Shown here piece after piece: positions 15,736 to 23,590 of a DNA stretch of 34,408 nt. A model generated the notes under the pieces. That model had not been told where the DNA came from, did no database searches, and was given only the letters and a program-made list of their open reading frames with translations. The first letter of the stretch is position 1, and every line of letters starts with the position of its first letter. The translations under genes and the position numbers were made by a program. This DNA comes from PALSA-505 sp035308365 (lineage in GTDB: Bacteria > Actinomycetota > Actinomycetes > Streptosporangiales > Streptosporangiaceae), in assembly GCA_035308365.1 (NCBI GenBank), contig DATGGU010000196.1:1-34408 (forward strand). Reading direction: 5' to 3'.

Positions 15736-16689
15736 GTGACCGCGTATCTCGTCCGCCGCATCGGCCAGGCCGTCGCGGTCGTGATCGGCGTCATGATCCT
15801 GACGTTCATCCTGATCCACATGGAACCTGGCAGCGTGGCCCGCTCCATCCTGGGGGTGCGGGCCACGCCCGGCAGGATCGCCATCTTCAACAGCACCTAC
15901 GGGCTGAACGAGCCGCTGTACGCGCAGTTCGTCACCTATGTGAAACAGGTGTTCCACGGCAACCTCGGCATCTCCTACCAGCTCCAGCAGCCGGTGACGT
16001 CGCTGATCGGGCAACGGCTGCCGCGGGACGCCGTGCTGCTGGGGATATCAACGGCGCTGGCACTGATCATCGCCATCCCGATGGGGATGTACCAGGCGGT
16101 GCGGCGCAACCGGCTCGGCGACCACGTGTTCACCAGCGTGTCGTTCACGCTGTACTCGATGCCGGACTTCTTCTTCGCCCTGCTGCTCATCGCGGTGTTC
16201 GCGGTCCAGCTGAAGATCCTGCCCCCCACCGTTCCGCCGGCCGACTCGGTGGGCGCGCTGCTGGCCGACCCGCGGGCGCTGGTGCTGCCCGTGGTGACCT
16301 TGTCGCTGGTCACCGTGGCCAGCTTCAGCCGCTACATGCGGTCGTCGGCGATCGATGTGCTGACCCAGGACTTCATCCGCACGGCCAGGGCCAAGGGCAT
16401 GCCGGAGCGGAAAATCCTGTTCCGGCACGTGCTGCGCAATTCACTGCTGCCGGTGATCACGCTGCTCGGCCTGTCGCTGCCCGGGATCGTGGCCGGCGCG
16501 GTGATCGCCGAAGACGTGTTCAACTACCCGGGCATGGGCCTGCTCTTCTACCAGGCCGCCACCAGCCACGACTTCCCGATCCTGCTCGGCTCGACGCTGG
16601 TGGTGGGGGTGGCCACGGTCATCGGGAACCTGCTGGCCGACATCGGGTATGCCGTCCTCGACCCGAGGGTTCGCTATGGTCGCCCGTGA
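15736..16689 (+). CDS. ABC transporter permease, DppB/OppB type
   Basis: 317 residues. The family N-terminus MTAYLVRRIGQAVAVVIGVMILTFILIHMEPG is followed by a periplasmic-type loop (RIAIFNSTYGLNEPLYAQFVTYVKQVFHGNLGISY) and five further membrane helices. The EAA coupling loop RTARAKGMPERKILFRHVLRNSLLPVI, which docks onto an ATPase subunit, is intact. The GTG at 15736 starts 40 bases after the lipoprotein stop. It forms the membrane pore with the DppC-type gene that overlaps its end. The integrity of the EAA loop implies a working ATPase partner exists somewhere else in the genome. Confidence 0.93.
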   Translation: MTAYLVRRIGQAVAVVIGVMILTFILIHMEPGSVARSILGVRATPGRIAIFNSTYGLNEPLYAQFVTYVKQVFHGNLGISYQLQQPVTSLIGQRLPRDAVLLGISTALALIIAIPMGMYQAVRRNRLGDHVFTSVSFTLYSMPDFFFALLLIAVFAVQLKILPPTVPPADSVGALLADPRALVLPVVTLSLVTVASFSRYMRSSAIDVLTQDFIRTARAKGMPERKILFRHVLRNSLLPVITLLGLSLPGIVAGAVIAEDVFNYPGMGLLFYQAATSHDFPILLGSTLVVGVATVIGNLLADIGYAVLDPRVRYGRP

Positions 16690-17614
16690 GCCGGGGATCG
16701 GTGCGCTGGCCGCGCCCGAACCCGAGGGACCCGCGGGAGCCGCCGAACTGGCGATGGCCCCGCCGGCGCCCAGTCCGCTGCGGCGGGTGCTGGCGACGTT
16801 CCTGGAGAACCGGGTGGCGGTCGCCGGGGTCGGCATCGTGGTGCTGATCACGCTGTTCTGCTTCGCCGGGCCGCTGATCTACCGGACCAACCAGGTCACC
16901 GTGCACCTGAATCTGGAGAACCTGCCGCCCGGCGGCAAGTACCCGCTGGGTACCGATGGCTCCGGGTACGACGTGCTCGGCCGGCTGATGGTGGGCGGCC
17001 AGTCGTCGCTGGAACTCGGCTTCGCGGTGAGCATCGCCACCACGGTCATCGGCACCCTCTACGGCGCCATCGCCGGGCTGGCCGGCGGGTTCGCCGACGC
17101 CATCATGATGCGCGTCGTGGACACCTTCCTCGCCGTTCCCGGCCTGGTGCTGCTGCTGATCCTGGTGAACATGTTCGCGCCCAACCTGTTCATGATCATC
17201 GTCTTGCTGTCGCTGCTGTCCTGGCTGGGCGTGGCCCGGCTGGTCCGTGGCGAGGTGCTGACGCTGCGGACCAGGGAGTACGTGCAGGCGGTCAAGGTGA
17301 TGGGCGGTTCCAGGTGGCGGATCGTGAGCCGCCACCTGATACCCAACGCCATCGGCGTAATCATCGTGAACGCCACCTTCACCGTCGCCGACGCGATCCT
17401 CACCATGGCCGCGCTGAGCTTTCTCGGGCTCGGTCTCCCGCCGCCGGCGGCCAACTGGGGCGGCATGCTCAGCAACGGGCTGAACTACCTGTTCGACGGG
17501 TACTGGTGGCTGGTCTACCCGCCGGCGATCATCCTGATCATCACGGTCGTGGCGTTCAATTTGATCGGCGACGCGATCCGCGATTCCCTGGACGTGCGAC
17601 TGCAGCGGTTGTGA
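16676..17614 (+). CDS. ABC transporter permease, DppC/OppC type
   Basis: 312 residues. After an Ala/Pro-rich cytosolic N-terminus comes VLATFLENRVAVAGVGIVVLITLFCFAGPLI (the OppC N-terminal domain and first helix). Next is PLGTDGSGYDVLGRLMVGGQSSLELGF, the family hallmark, and then the EAA loop EYVQAVKVMGGSRWRIVSRHLIPNAIGVIIV. The C-terminus reads FNLIGDAIRDSLDVRLQRL, as in most DppC proteins. The ATG at 16676 overlaps the DppB end by 14 bases and has cgaggg upstream, so the permeases are coupled. Unusually, no DppD/DppF ATPase gene follows. Confidence 0.92.
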   Translation: MVAREPGIGALAAPEPEGPAGAAELAMAPPAPSPLRRVLATFLENRVAVAGVGIVVLITLFCFAGPLIYRTNQVTVHLNLENLPPGGKYPLGTDGSGYDVLGRLMVGGQSSLELGFAVSIATTVIGTLYGAIAGLAGGFADAIMMRVVDTFLAVPGLVLLLILVNMFAPNLFMIIVLLSLLSWLGVARLVRGEVLTLRTREYVQAVKVMGGSRWRIVSRHLIPNAIGVIIVNATFTVADAILTMAALSFLGLGLPPPAANWGGMLSNGLNYLFDGYWWLVYPPAIILIITVVAFNLIGDAIRDSLDVRLQRL

Positions 17615-17623
17615 GGCTGTGAT

Positions 17624-17640
17624 ACCTCCCTTACGGAGGT
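17624..17640 (+). promoter_or_regulatory. Intercistronic hairpin containing an SD-like arm
   Basis: ACCTCC-cttac-GGAGGT is a perfect 6-bp stem with a 5-base loop, nine bases after the DppC stop. One arm is itself a strong Shine-Dalgarno sequence, but too far (23 bases) from the next ATG, which has its own ggaggg. It may stabilise the permease mRNA end or reduce read-through into the next gene. Confidence 0.4.
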
Positions 17641-17663
17641 GGCGGACCCCGGAGGGAATCCCG

Positions 17664-18173
17664 ATGAAGATCGCTGGGATGGTCGTGTGGGTGCTGACCG
17701 CCGGCATCGGAGTGTATGTCCTGGTGACCGGGATAGGTGCCCAGCGGCGCGAGCGTGCGGCCGGCCCGGACGCGGGCCAGCTTGCGCACGTGGGCGCGGA
17801 AGCCGGGGAACAGCCGCAGGGAGCCACGCTGGTGGGGACGGCCGCGCTGGCCGGCGGCGCGGTGCCGGGGAGTGCCGCCGGCCGGAGTGCTCCGGAGGGA
17901 TCGCCGCTGCTGGAGTTCACCCATCCGGCGATGGCGCTGACCGGGCTGACGTTCTGGGTCTTCTTCGTGATGACCGGTGACCGGCCGTTCGCCTGGATCT
18001 CGTTCGGCGTGCTGGTGGCCGCGATCCTGGCCGGCGCGAGCTGGGTGCTCGCCAGCCGGCGGCAGCGCGATCCCGGCGGCCTGCGGTTTCCGCCGCGCCT
18101 GGTGCTGCTGCACGGGGCGGCGGCGGTGTGCACGCTCGCCCTGGTCGTGATCGCCGCGGTCGCGGCGGGCTAA
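17664..18173 (+). CDS. Small membrane protein of unknown function at the end of the importer operon
   Basis: 169 residues. Hydrophobic helices are at about 3-24 (IAGMVVWVLTAGIGVYVLVTGIG), 92-110 (PAMALTGLTFWVFFVMTG), 114-132 and 147-168. A polar, Gly/Ala-rich segment of about 60 residues separates the first two. I do not recognise the family. The ATG at 17664 has a good ribosome-binding site (ggaggg, six bases upstream); 15 more in-frame codons upstream overlap the intercistronic hairpin and are unlikely. It lies 49 bases after the permease on the same strand, so it could be an accessory of the importer or just co-transcribed. Confidence 0.72.
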   Translation: MKIAGMVVWVLTAGIGVYVLVTGIGAQRRERAAGPDAGQLAHVGAEAGEQPQGATLVGTAALAGGAVPGSAAGRSAPEGSPLLEFTHPAMALTGLTFWVFFVMTGDRPFAWISFGVLVAAILAGASWVLASRRQRDPGGLRFPPRLVLLHGAAAVCTLALVVIAAVAAG

Positions 18174-18259
18174 GACCCTTTCCAAACTCACTTTCGACGC
18201 CAACGGTCGCAAGCCGACTCTAGTTTCATGATCGTTCTGCCGATTTTGAAAAGGTCTTA
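18171..18259. terminator. Long-loop inverted repeat joining two convergent stop codons
   Basis: taagaccctttccaaa (18171-18186) and ttttgaaaaggtctta (18244-18259) are inverted copies matching at 14 of 16 positions, with a 57-base loop. The outer three bases of each arm are the stop codons of the converging membrane-protein and uracil-glycosylase genes. The T/A-rich inner parts would give U-rich RNA on both strands, so a bidirectional termination role is plausible. Confidence 0.45.
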
Positions 18260-18937
18260 AGGCAGCTTCCAGTCCACCGGGGGCGCGCCGCGCTCCTCGA
18301 GCAGGCGGCTGGCCCGGCTGAACGGGCGGGAGCCGAAGAACCCATAGGAGGCAGACATCGGGCTCGGGTGTGCCGACTCGATGACCCCGGCGTCGCCGAG
18401 CAGAGGCACCAGGTTGCGGGCGTCCCGGCCCCACAGGATCGCGACCAGCGGCTGGCCGCGGGCGGCCAGCGCCCTGATGGCCTGCTCGGTGACCTCTTCC
18501 CAGCCCTTGCCCCGGTGCGAGCCCGGCATCCGTGGCTGCACGGTGAGCACCCGGTTGAGCAGGAGCACGCCGCGCTCGGTCCACGGGGTCAGGTCGCCGC
18601 TGGACGGTGGCGGGTAGCCGAGGTCCTCGCCGTACTCGCGGAAGATGTTGACCAGGCTGCCGGGCAGCCGCCGGACCTCGGGCGCGACGGAAAAGCTCAG
18701 CCCAACCGGATGCCCGGGGGCCGGGTACGGATCCTGGCCGACGATCAGCACCCGCACGTCCCCGAACGGCTGCTTGAAGGCGCGCAGCACGTTCTCTCCG
18801 GCTGGCAGGTAACGGCGCCCGGCCGCGAGCTCATCGCGCAGGAAGTCTCCCATCGCGCGGATCCGGCCGGCCACGGGTTCCAGGGCCTGCGCCCAGCCCG
18901 GGTCGACGATGTCCTTGAGCGGCTTCTGCTCGGTCAT
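18257..18937 (-). CDS. ung: Uracil-DNA glycosylase, family 1
   Basis: 226 residues, the normal length. The catalytic water-activating motif reads VLIVGQDPYPAPGHPVGLSFS (Asp69); His-to-Pro after GQDPY is common in actinobacterial Ung. The uracil-recognition region is GVLLLNRVLTVQ, and the DNA-minor-groove leucine loop is ESAHPSPMSASYGFFGSRPFS (His190). Removes uracil from DNA arising by cytosine deamination or misincorporation, starting base-excision repair, which matters in a GC-rich genome. The ATG at 18935-18937 gives the standard start (MTEQKPLKDIVDPGW). It lies 10 bases downstream of the preceding minus-strand gene and is probably co-transcribed with it. Confidence 0.96.
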   Translation of the reverse strand: MTEQKPLKDIVDPGWAQALEPVAGRIRAMGDFLRDELAAGRRYLPAGENVLRAFKQPFGDVRVLIVGQDPYPAPGHPVGLSFSVAPEVRRLPGSLVNIFREYGEDLGYPPPSSGDLTPWTERGVLLLNRVLTVQPRMPGSHRGKGWEEVTEQAIRALAARGQPLVAILWGRDARNLVPLLGDAGVIESAHPSPMSASYGFFGSRPFSRASRLLEERGAPPVDWKLP

Positions 18938-18947
18938 GGCGAGCAGG

Positions 18948-19484
18948 TTACAGCCAGCCCACCCGGGCCATCGCCGGCTGCTCGCCTTCGGCCGGAGCGG
19001 GCCAGGCGGCGCGGGCCTCGCCGAGCAGGCGGCGGACGGCGTCCAGGATCTCGGGGACATGGGCGCGCAGGGCCTCGGCGTCCGCCGCGTCGGCCTCGTG
19101 CGCCTGCGCGCCTGCCTGCTTGAGCACGCCCTCCAGGTCGGAGAGCTGGCTGCTCAGCCAGCCGAGCGGGTCGGCCGACAGCTCCCTGACGAACACCCGC
19201 TTGCCCGGTTCCCAGCCGCGGAACGCCGGGTGGTGGTGCGTCCGGTCGAAGCTGCCCGGCGGCCCGGCCACCGACTCCAGCAGGTCGGCCCGCCAGACCG
19301 GCTGCCCCACGCCGATGGGCTGCGCCGAGTAGATGGACCCGCGCAGCTCGCCCCGGTCGAGCACCCGCAGTTCGAGGCGGACGCCGCGCTCGGGGCCCTC
19401 CTGGCCCTTCGCCGGGTTGGGGTCGATGTGGTAAAGGTCGCTGACGACCACGCCATAGCGCTCGAAGCCGAACGCGTAGAGCAT
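18948..19484 (-). CDS. Conserved protein of unknown function
   Basis: 178 residues, soluble, no signal or membrane segment. The first 110 residues look like a mixed alpha/beta domain (FERYGVVVSDLYHIDPNP, RLELRVLDRGELRGSIYSAQPI). They include a His-rich DRTHHHPAFRGWEPGKRVFV segment that could bind metal or phosphate. The remainder is helical and Ala/Glu-rich. I do not recognise the family. It sits between the PAC2 gene (26 bases upstream) and ung (10 bases downstream) on one strand, so the three probably share a transcript; the grouping does not reveal a function. Confidence 0.78.
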   Translation of the reverse strand: MLYAFGFERYGVVVSDLYHIDPNPAKGQEGPERGVRLELRVLDRGELRGSIYSAQPIGVGQPVWRADLLESVAGPPGSFDRTHHHPAFRGWEPGKRVFVRELSADPLGWLSSQLSDLEGVLKQAGAQAHEADAADAEALRAHVPEILDAVRRLLGEARAAWPAPAEGEQPAMARVGWL

Positions 19485-19510
19485 CCTCAGCCTCCCAGGG
19501 AACCTGTCGG

Positions 19511-20434
19511 CTAGTGGTCCTGCGGGTTCGCCGGGCCCTGCTGCTCGGCGAGGAAGCGCTCGAACTGCTCACCAAGTTCCTCGGCCGTCGGCATGTTCTC
19601 CGGGTCATCGAGCAGCGGGCCGGAGTTCTCGCCGGCCTCGGCGGCCGCGTCGTACTGCTGCTCCAGCGCCCGCACCACCTCGGTGACCTCGGTGGAGGCC
19701 TCCACCTGCCGGTTGATCTCGGCATCGGTGCGCCGCGCCGCCTCGCGCAGGGCATCGTCGGGTACCGACAGGCCGGTCAGCTCGCTGACCGATTCGAGCA
19801 GCCGGACCGCGCCCGCCGGGTAGGCCGCCTGGGCCAGGTAGTGCGGAATGTGGACGGCGAACCCGGCCGCGTCCCGGCCCGCCTCGCCGAACCGGAATTC
19901 GAGCAGCGACGCGATGCTGCCAGGGACCTGCAGGTGGTTGGGCAGCGGCCGGTCGGCCTGGACCAGCTCGCGCCGGGTGGCGTGCGCGGTCACGCCGAGC
20001 GGCCTGGTGTGCGGCACGCTGAGCGGTATGCCGTGGAAGCCCACGGCCAGGCCCACGCCCAGGCGCTGCGCCAGGTCGCTCACCGCCACGGCGAACCGCT
20101 CCCACTCATGGTCCGGTTCGGGGCCGGTGAGCAGCAGGAACGGGGCACCTGACGAGTCGTGCATGAGGTGCATGGCCAGCTCGAGGCCTTCGTAGTGCTC
20201 CCAGTGGTCCTTGGCGAACGTCATCACCGGGCGCCTGGACCGGTAGTCGATCAGCCGGTCCACGTCGAAACTGGCCACCACCTTGTGGTCGAGCTTGGCC
20301 AGCAGGTGCTCGGTGACCAGCCGGCCGGCGGCTCCCGCGTCGATGAACCCCTCGAAGTACCAAAGCAGCGCGGCACCATCGAGTTGCGGGGCGCCGGAGT
20401 CCACCTCGTAGAGATCTCCGCGATCCGGCACCAC
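19511..20434 (-). CDS. PAC2 family protein (proteasome-assembly-chaperone-like)
   Basis: 307 residues with the PAC2 fold seen in archaeal, actinobacterial and eukaryotic proteasome-assembly-chaperone relatives. Signature segments are ALLWYFEGFIDAGAAGRLVTEHLL, VASFDVDRLIDYRSRRPVMTF, PFLLLTGPEPDHEWERFA and VGFHGIPLSVPHTRPLGVTAHAT. The C-terminal about 90 residues are helical and acidic (EVTEVVRALEQQYDAAAEAGE onward). Actinobacterial members are common but their role is not settled. The GTG at 20432-20434 has ggagg seven bases upstream, a strong start. First gene of the PAC2 / unknown / ung set; ends 26 bases before the next. Confidence 0.9.
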   Translation of the reverse strand: MVPDRGDLYEVDSGAPQLDGAALLWYFEGFIDAGAAGRLVTEHLLAKLDHKVVASFDVDRLIDYRSRRPVMTFAKDHWEHYEGLELAMHLMHDSSGAPFLLLTGPEPDHEWERFAVAVSDLAQRLGVGLAVGFHGIPLSVPHTRPLGVTAHATRRELVQADRPLPNHLQVPGSIASLLEFRFGEAGRDAAGFAVHIPHYLAQAAYPAGAVRLLESVSELTGLSVPDDALREAARRTDAEINRQVEASTEVTEVVRALEQQYDAAAEAGENSGPLLDDPENMPTAEELGEQFERFLAEQQGPANPQDH

Positions 20435-20509
20435 GAATTGCCTCCTGCCCTGTGTTGTTCCCTCTATCTTCCCTCAACGTATGACGAACAGCGAACCATC
20501 CCGGGATCG

Positions 20510-21658
20510 TCACAGGGCTTGCAGCGCCGCCGCGAGGCGGTTCAGATCCGCGACGGTGCAGTCCACGTGCGGGCTGACGCGCAGCAGCGGCACCGTCATC
20601 TCCCGTGGCGCGCGGGCGACCGCCGCGGCGGTGGTGACGATGCCGTGCTCGGCGATCAGCCGGGCGCGGGTCTCGCGCATGTCCTGGCCGGCCAGTGGGC
20701 GCAGCGCGGTGATCGCGCAGGCGGGGCTGCCGGGGCCGACCACCTCCCAGCCGGGCAGGCCGTGCAGTGCCTCCCTGGTCAGCGAGCCCACCTCGGCCAG
20801 CCGTGACCACACCTTGGCCGGCCCGGCCGCCAGGTGGTCGCGCACCGCGTTGATCAGCCCGATCCAGCCGGGGACGTTGGCCTCGTGCGACTGCAGGAAC
20901 CGCACCGGGCATGCATCGGTCATCTCCTCCCGGGCCAGCTCGGAGGGGCGCACCCGGAGCGTGTCCCACCAGCGGGCCGACACGGCGAGCAGGCCGACCC
21001 CGCGCGGACCGGTCAGCCACTTCCGGCTGGTCGCGTACTGGACGTCGGCGCCGGTGGCGGTGTCCACGTGGCCGAGCGCCTGGGCGGCGTCCACCCACAG
21101 CGGCACCCCGGCGGCCTGGCACACCGCCGCGGCCTGCGCGACCGGCTGGACCAGGGTACGGTGCGAGGCGACCTGGGTGAGGTGCACGAAGGCGGGCGGG
21201 GTGGTGGCGAGGAAGCGTTCCAGGTGGTCCAGATCGACGGTCCCGTCCTCGCGGGCCGGCAGCTCGGCGATGGTGAGCCCGGCGTTGCCGAACGCGGTCA
21301 GGTTGGGGCCCCACTCGCTCGGCGCCACGGCCACGGTGTCACCCGGCCGCAGTGGCCAGGCGGCGAGCAGCGCCGCCAGGGCCGCCGAGGCGCTCTCCAC
21401 GAACGCCACCCCGTCGGGCGGGACGCCCAGCAGGGCGGCCAGCTCGGCCCGGCCGGCGTCGATCACCGGGGCGGCCTCGTCCTGGGCGACGTAGGCGCCA
21501 CGCGCGGCCTCCCGCTCGGCGTGCGCCGCGGCCGCCCGCAGCGTGCCTACCGAGCAGCGGCCGGCCGCGGCGGTGTCCAGGTGCAGCAGTTCAGCCGGGT
21601 ACCGCTGGTCGCGCCAGCGCTGCCATGGCTCGTCCAGGATGTCAGTTTCCGCGGGCAT
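20510..21658 (-). CDS. egtE: EgtE-like class V aminotransferase-fold PLP enzyme
   Basis: 382 residues of PLP fold-type I. The PLP-ring Asp is in VPLWVDAAQALGHVD (Asp190) and the Schiff-base Lys in VQYATSRKWLTGPRGVGLLAV (Lys213). The overall pattern resembles mycobacterial EgtE as I recall it: HLDTAAAGRCSVGTLRAAAAHAEREAARGAYVA, GPNLTAFGNAGL, PAFVHLTQVASHRTLVQPV and the SRKWLTGPRGVG segment. EgtE cleaves hercynylcysteine sulfoxide to ergothioneine, a cytosolic antioxidant thione. No egtA, egtB, egtC or egtD is nearby, whereas in streptomycetes these usually sit together, so the pathway genes are scattered or this is a relative with another substrate (cysteine-desulfurase-like). Start ATG 21656-21658. 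Confidence 0.8.
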   Translation of the reverse strand: MPAETDILDEPWQRWRDQRYPAELLHLDTAAAGRCSVGTLRAAAAHAEREAARGAYVAQDEAAPVIDAGRAELAALLGVPPDGVAFVESASAALAALLAAWPLRPGDTVAVAPSEWGPNLTAFGNAGLTIAELPAREDGTVDLDHLERFLATTPPAFVHLTQVASHRTLVQPVAQAAAVCQAAGVPLWVDAAQALGHVDTATGADVQYATSRKWLTGPRGVGLLAVSARWWDTLRVRPSELAREEMTDACPVRFLQSHEANVPGWIGLINAVRDHLAAGPAKVWSRLAEVGSLTREALHGLPGWEVVGPGSPACAITALRPLAGQDMRETRARLIAEHGIVTTAAAVARAPREMTVPLLRVSPHVDCTVADLNRLAAALQAL

Positions 21659-21761
21659 CCAGTCAAGCTACCTGGACGGTGAACGGGACCGTCATGGCGG
21701 GGCGCTCGCCGAGCGGATCGTCACCGTGCCGTGGCAAGCGGCCGGCGAAGCTAGCCGCGGG

Positions 21762-23411
21762 TCAGCGAGCTGGGCCGGCTGCCTGGAATCGCCACTCCTG
21801 GCTGGTGCCGCCGTTACCACTCCACTGGTCCAGCAGCGCACCCGGCCTCGATGAAGAACCGGGGACTTCCAGCGCATCGAGGCTGTTGAGGTTGGTGATG
21901 GTGCACGCGCCCGTCATGTGGCAGCCGATGATGAACTGCTGGTTGCCGCCGCCCCAGTAGGACCATACGTCCACCCCGGCACCGTTGGCGGTGGACTGGC
22001 CGGCGATCTCCATCGCCTGGCCGGTGAGCGCCGAGGTGATCGAGTACAGGCCGCAGCCGCGCGCGGTGACCTTCCACCGCTGGCTGGCGGCGTGGTTGAG
22101 CGGCCACTGGTCCAGGCCGGTGCCGTCGGCGGCCTGCCCGCCAGGAATGTCGATCACCCGGTGGGTGCGCACGTTGACGATGTAGTAGGTCCCGCTGGCC
22201 ACCGGCCCGGGCTGGCAGGCGGGCTGGATGCCTCGCAGGGCGCTGAGCAGGCCGGGGCTGGCCGGGCCGGTCCAGGCGGTGTTCAGCACCCCGTAGGTTT
22301 CCCTGATCCCGTAGGTCCGGCCCTGACCGGGCAGGCCCGGTGACTGGGTGCCGTTGACCGCCCAGTAGGACCAGTTCACGTCGTGGTAGGCCAGGAACCG
22401 GGTGAGGTACCCGAACCACAGGCCCAGGCCCGGGCCGGTGGACGACACGCAGGCGGCCGAGGTGTTGCAGGTGCCGAACTCGCCGATCCACAGCGGGTAC
22501 CGGCCGGCCAGGTAGCCCCACTTCGGCTGGACCCTGGCCACCCAGGCGTCGTAGCTGGTCGCTCCGCTCTGCCAGAAGCCGTAGTCGTGCGCCTCGTAGA
22601 CGACGTGGTCCGGCACGGTCAGGTCCACCGGCAGGCCGGCCACGCCGGACAGGTTGCCGGCGTTGTTCACTCCCTCGACGAAGATCAGCAGCTGCCGGTC
22701 CACGCGCTGCACCGCGTCGCCGCCGGCCACGGCCGCCGCCTGCCAGTCGGTCCCGGCCGGGCCGCCCCAGGCGGCGGCGCCGCGCGGCTCGTTGCGCAGG
22801 TCCACGCCGATCACCTGCGGGATGTTCCTGAACTCGGCGGCCACCGACCGCCAGTCGGCCAGCCAGGCCGACTGCGGATAGCCGGGGTTGTACCAGAGCG
22901 TGTTGCCGTCCCCGTTGGAACAGCACCACTCGGCGTTGCTGGTGTGGTCGTCAAGGACGACCATCAGGCCCGCAGCTGCCAGGTCATGCACGACCTGCTC
23001 GAAGATCGTGCGCGCCCGCTCACCCTTGAACTGGGGGTTCGCGGTCAGGTAGGTGGCGGAGACCGGCGGATCGGACTGCCACATCTGGTTGGACCAGGGC
23101 AGCCGTACCCCGTTGAAGCCCATCGACACGATACGCTTGATGATCTTGGATATCGGCTGGTAGGCGAGGCCGCCGACCACGTAGCTGGGCGACTCCGCGC
23201 CGTACCAGTTGACCATGTCCAGCTTGACCCGGTGGCCGCGGGAGTCCACGATCGCCGCCCCGCGGGTGTGCAGCGGGAACGCGATGCCGGTGTCCGGCTG
23301 GTGTGCCGTAGCCGGCCGCGGCGTGCCGCCCCCGGAGACCAGGGCCGTCACACCAGCGGCGACCGCCGCCGCGACCGCCGCCACCACGGCCAGCCTGCGG
23401 ACCCTGGCCAT
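21762..23411 (-). CDS. Secreted GH5-family glycosidase with C-terminal ricin-type beta-trefoil
   Basis: 549 residues. A signal peptide (MARVRRLAVVAAVAAAVAAGVTALV) leads into a GH5-type (beta/alpha)8 barrel. The acid/base Glu208 is in GVDLRNEPRG and the nucleophile Glu311 in PLWIGEFGT. Other family segments are MGFNGVRLPWSNQMW, VVLDDHTSNAEWCC and VYEAHDYGF. Residues about 405-545 form a beta-trefoil with three repeats ending in QRWKV, QQFII and QEWRF, a carbohydrate-binding module. The layout fits cellulase- or endoglycosylceramidase-type GH5 enzymes acting on plant or fungal glycans. The ATG at 23409-23411 has an excellent ribosome-binding site (aggagg, seven bases upstream). Divergent from the TIR operon across 179 bases. 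Exact polysaccharide unknown. Confidence 0.92.
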   Translation of the reverse strand: MARVRRLAVVAAVAAAVAAGVTALVSGGGTPRPATAHQPDTGIAFPLHTRGAAIVDSRGHRVKLDMVNWYGAESPSYVVGGLAYQPISKIIKRIVSMGFNGVRLPWSNQMWQSDPPVSATYLTANPQFKGERARTIFEQVVHDLAAAGLMVVLDDHTSNAEWCCSNGDGNTLWYNPGYPQSAWLADWRSVAAEFRNIPQVIGVDLRNEPRGAAAWGGPAGTDWQAAAVAGGDAVQRVDRQLLIFVEGVNNAGNLSGVAGLPVDLTVPDHVVYEAHDYGFWQSGATSYDAWVARVQPKWGYLAGRYPLWIGEFGTCNTSAACVSSTGPGLGLWFGYLTRFLAYHDVNWSYWAVNGTQSPGLPGQGRTYGIRETYGVLNTAWTGPASPGLLSALRGIQPACQPGPVASGTYYIVNVRTHRVIDIPGGQAADGTGLDQWPLNHAASQRWKVTARGCGLYSITSALTGQAMEIAGQSTANGAGVDVWSYWGGGNQQFIIGCHMTGACTITNLNSLDALEVPGSSSRPGALLDQWSGNGGTSQEWRFQAAGPAR

Positions 23412-23590
23412 GAATGTTCCTCCTGGGCAACCGGTCCCGCCACGCGACGGCGCACGATGAGAAGTACGGGGCAATGAAGACCATACCCATGCCCGCCGCG
23501 CACTCCGGCCGGCGCTCTGGATTTCACCAGGTAGCGGGTAGATCATGTGACGATACAGCGGGGAATGGCAACTGGGGCGGGCGACGGCGC

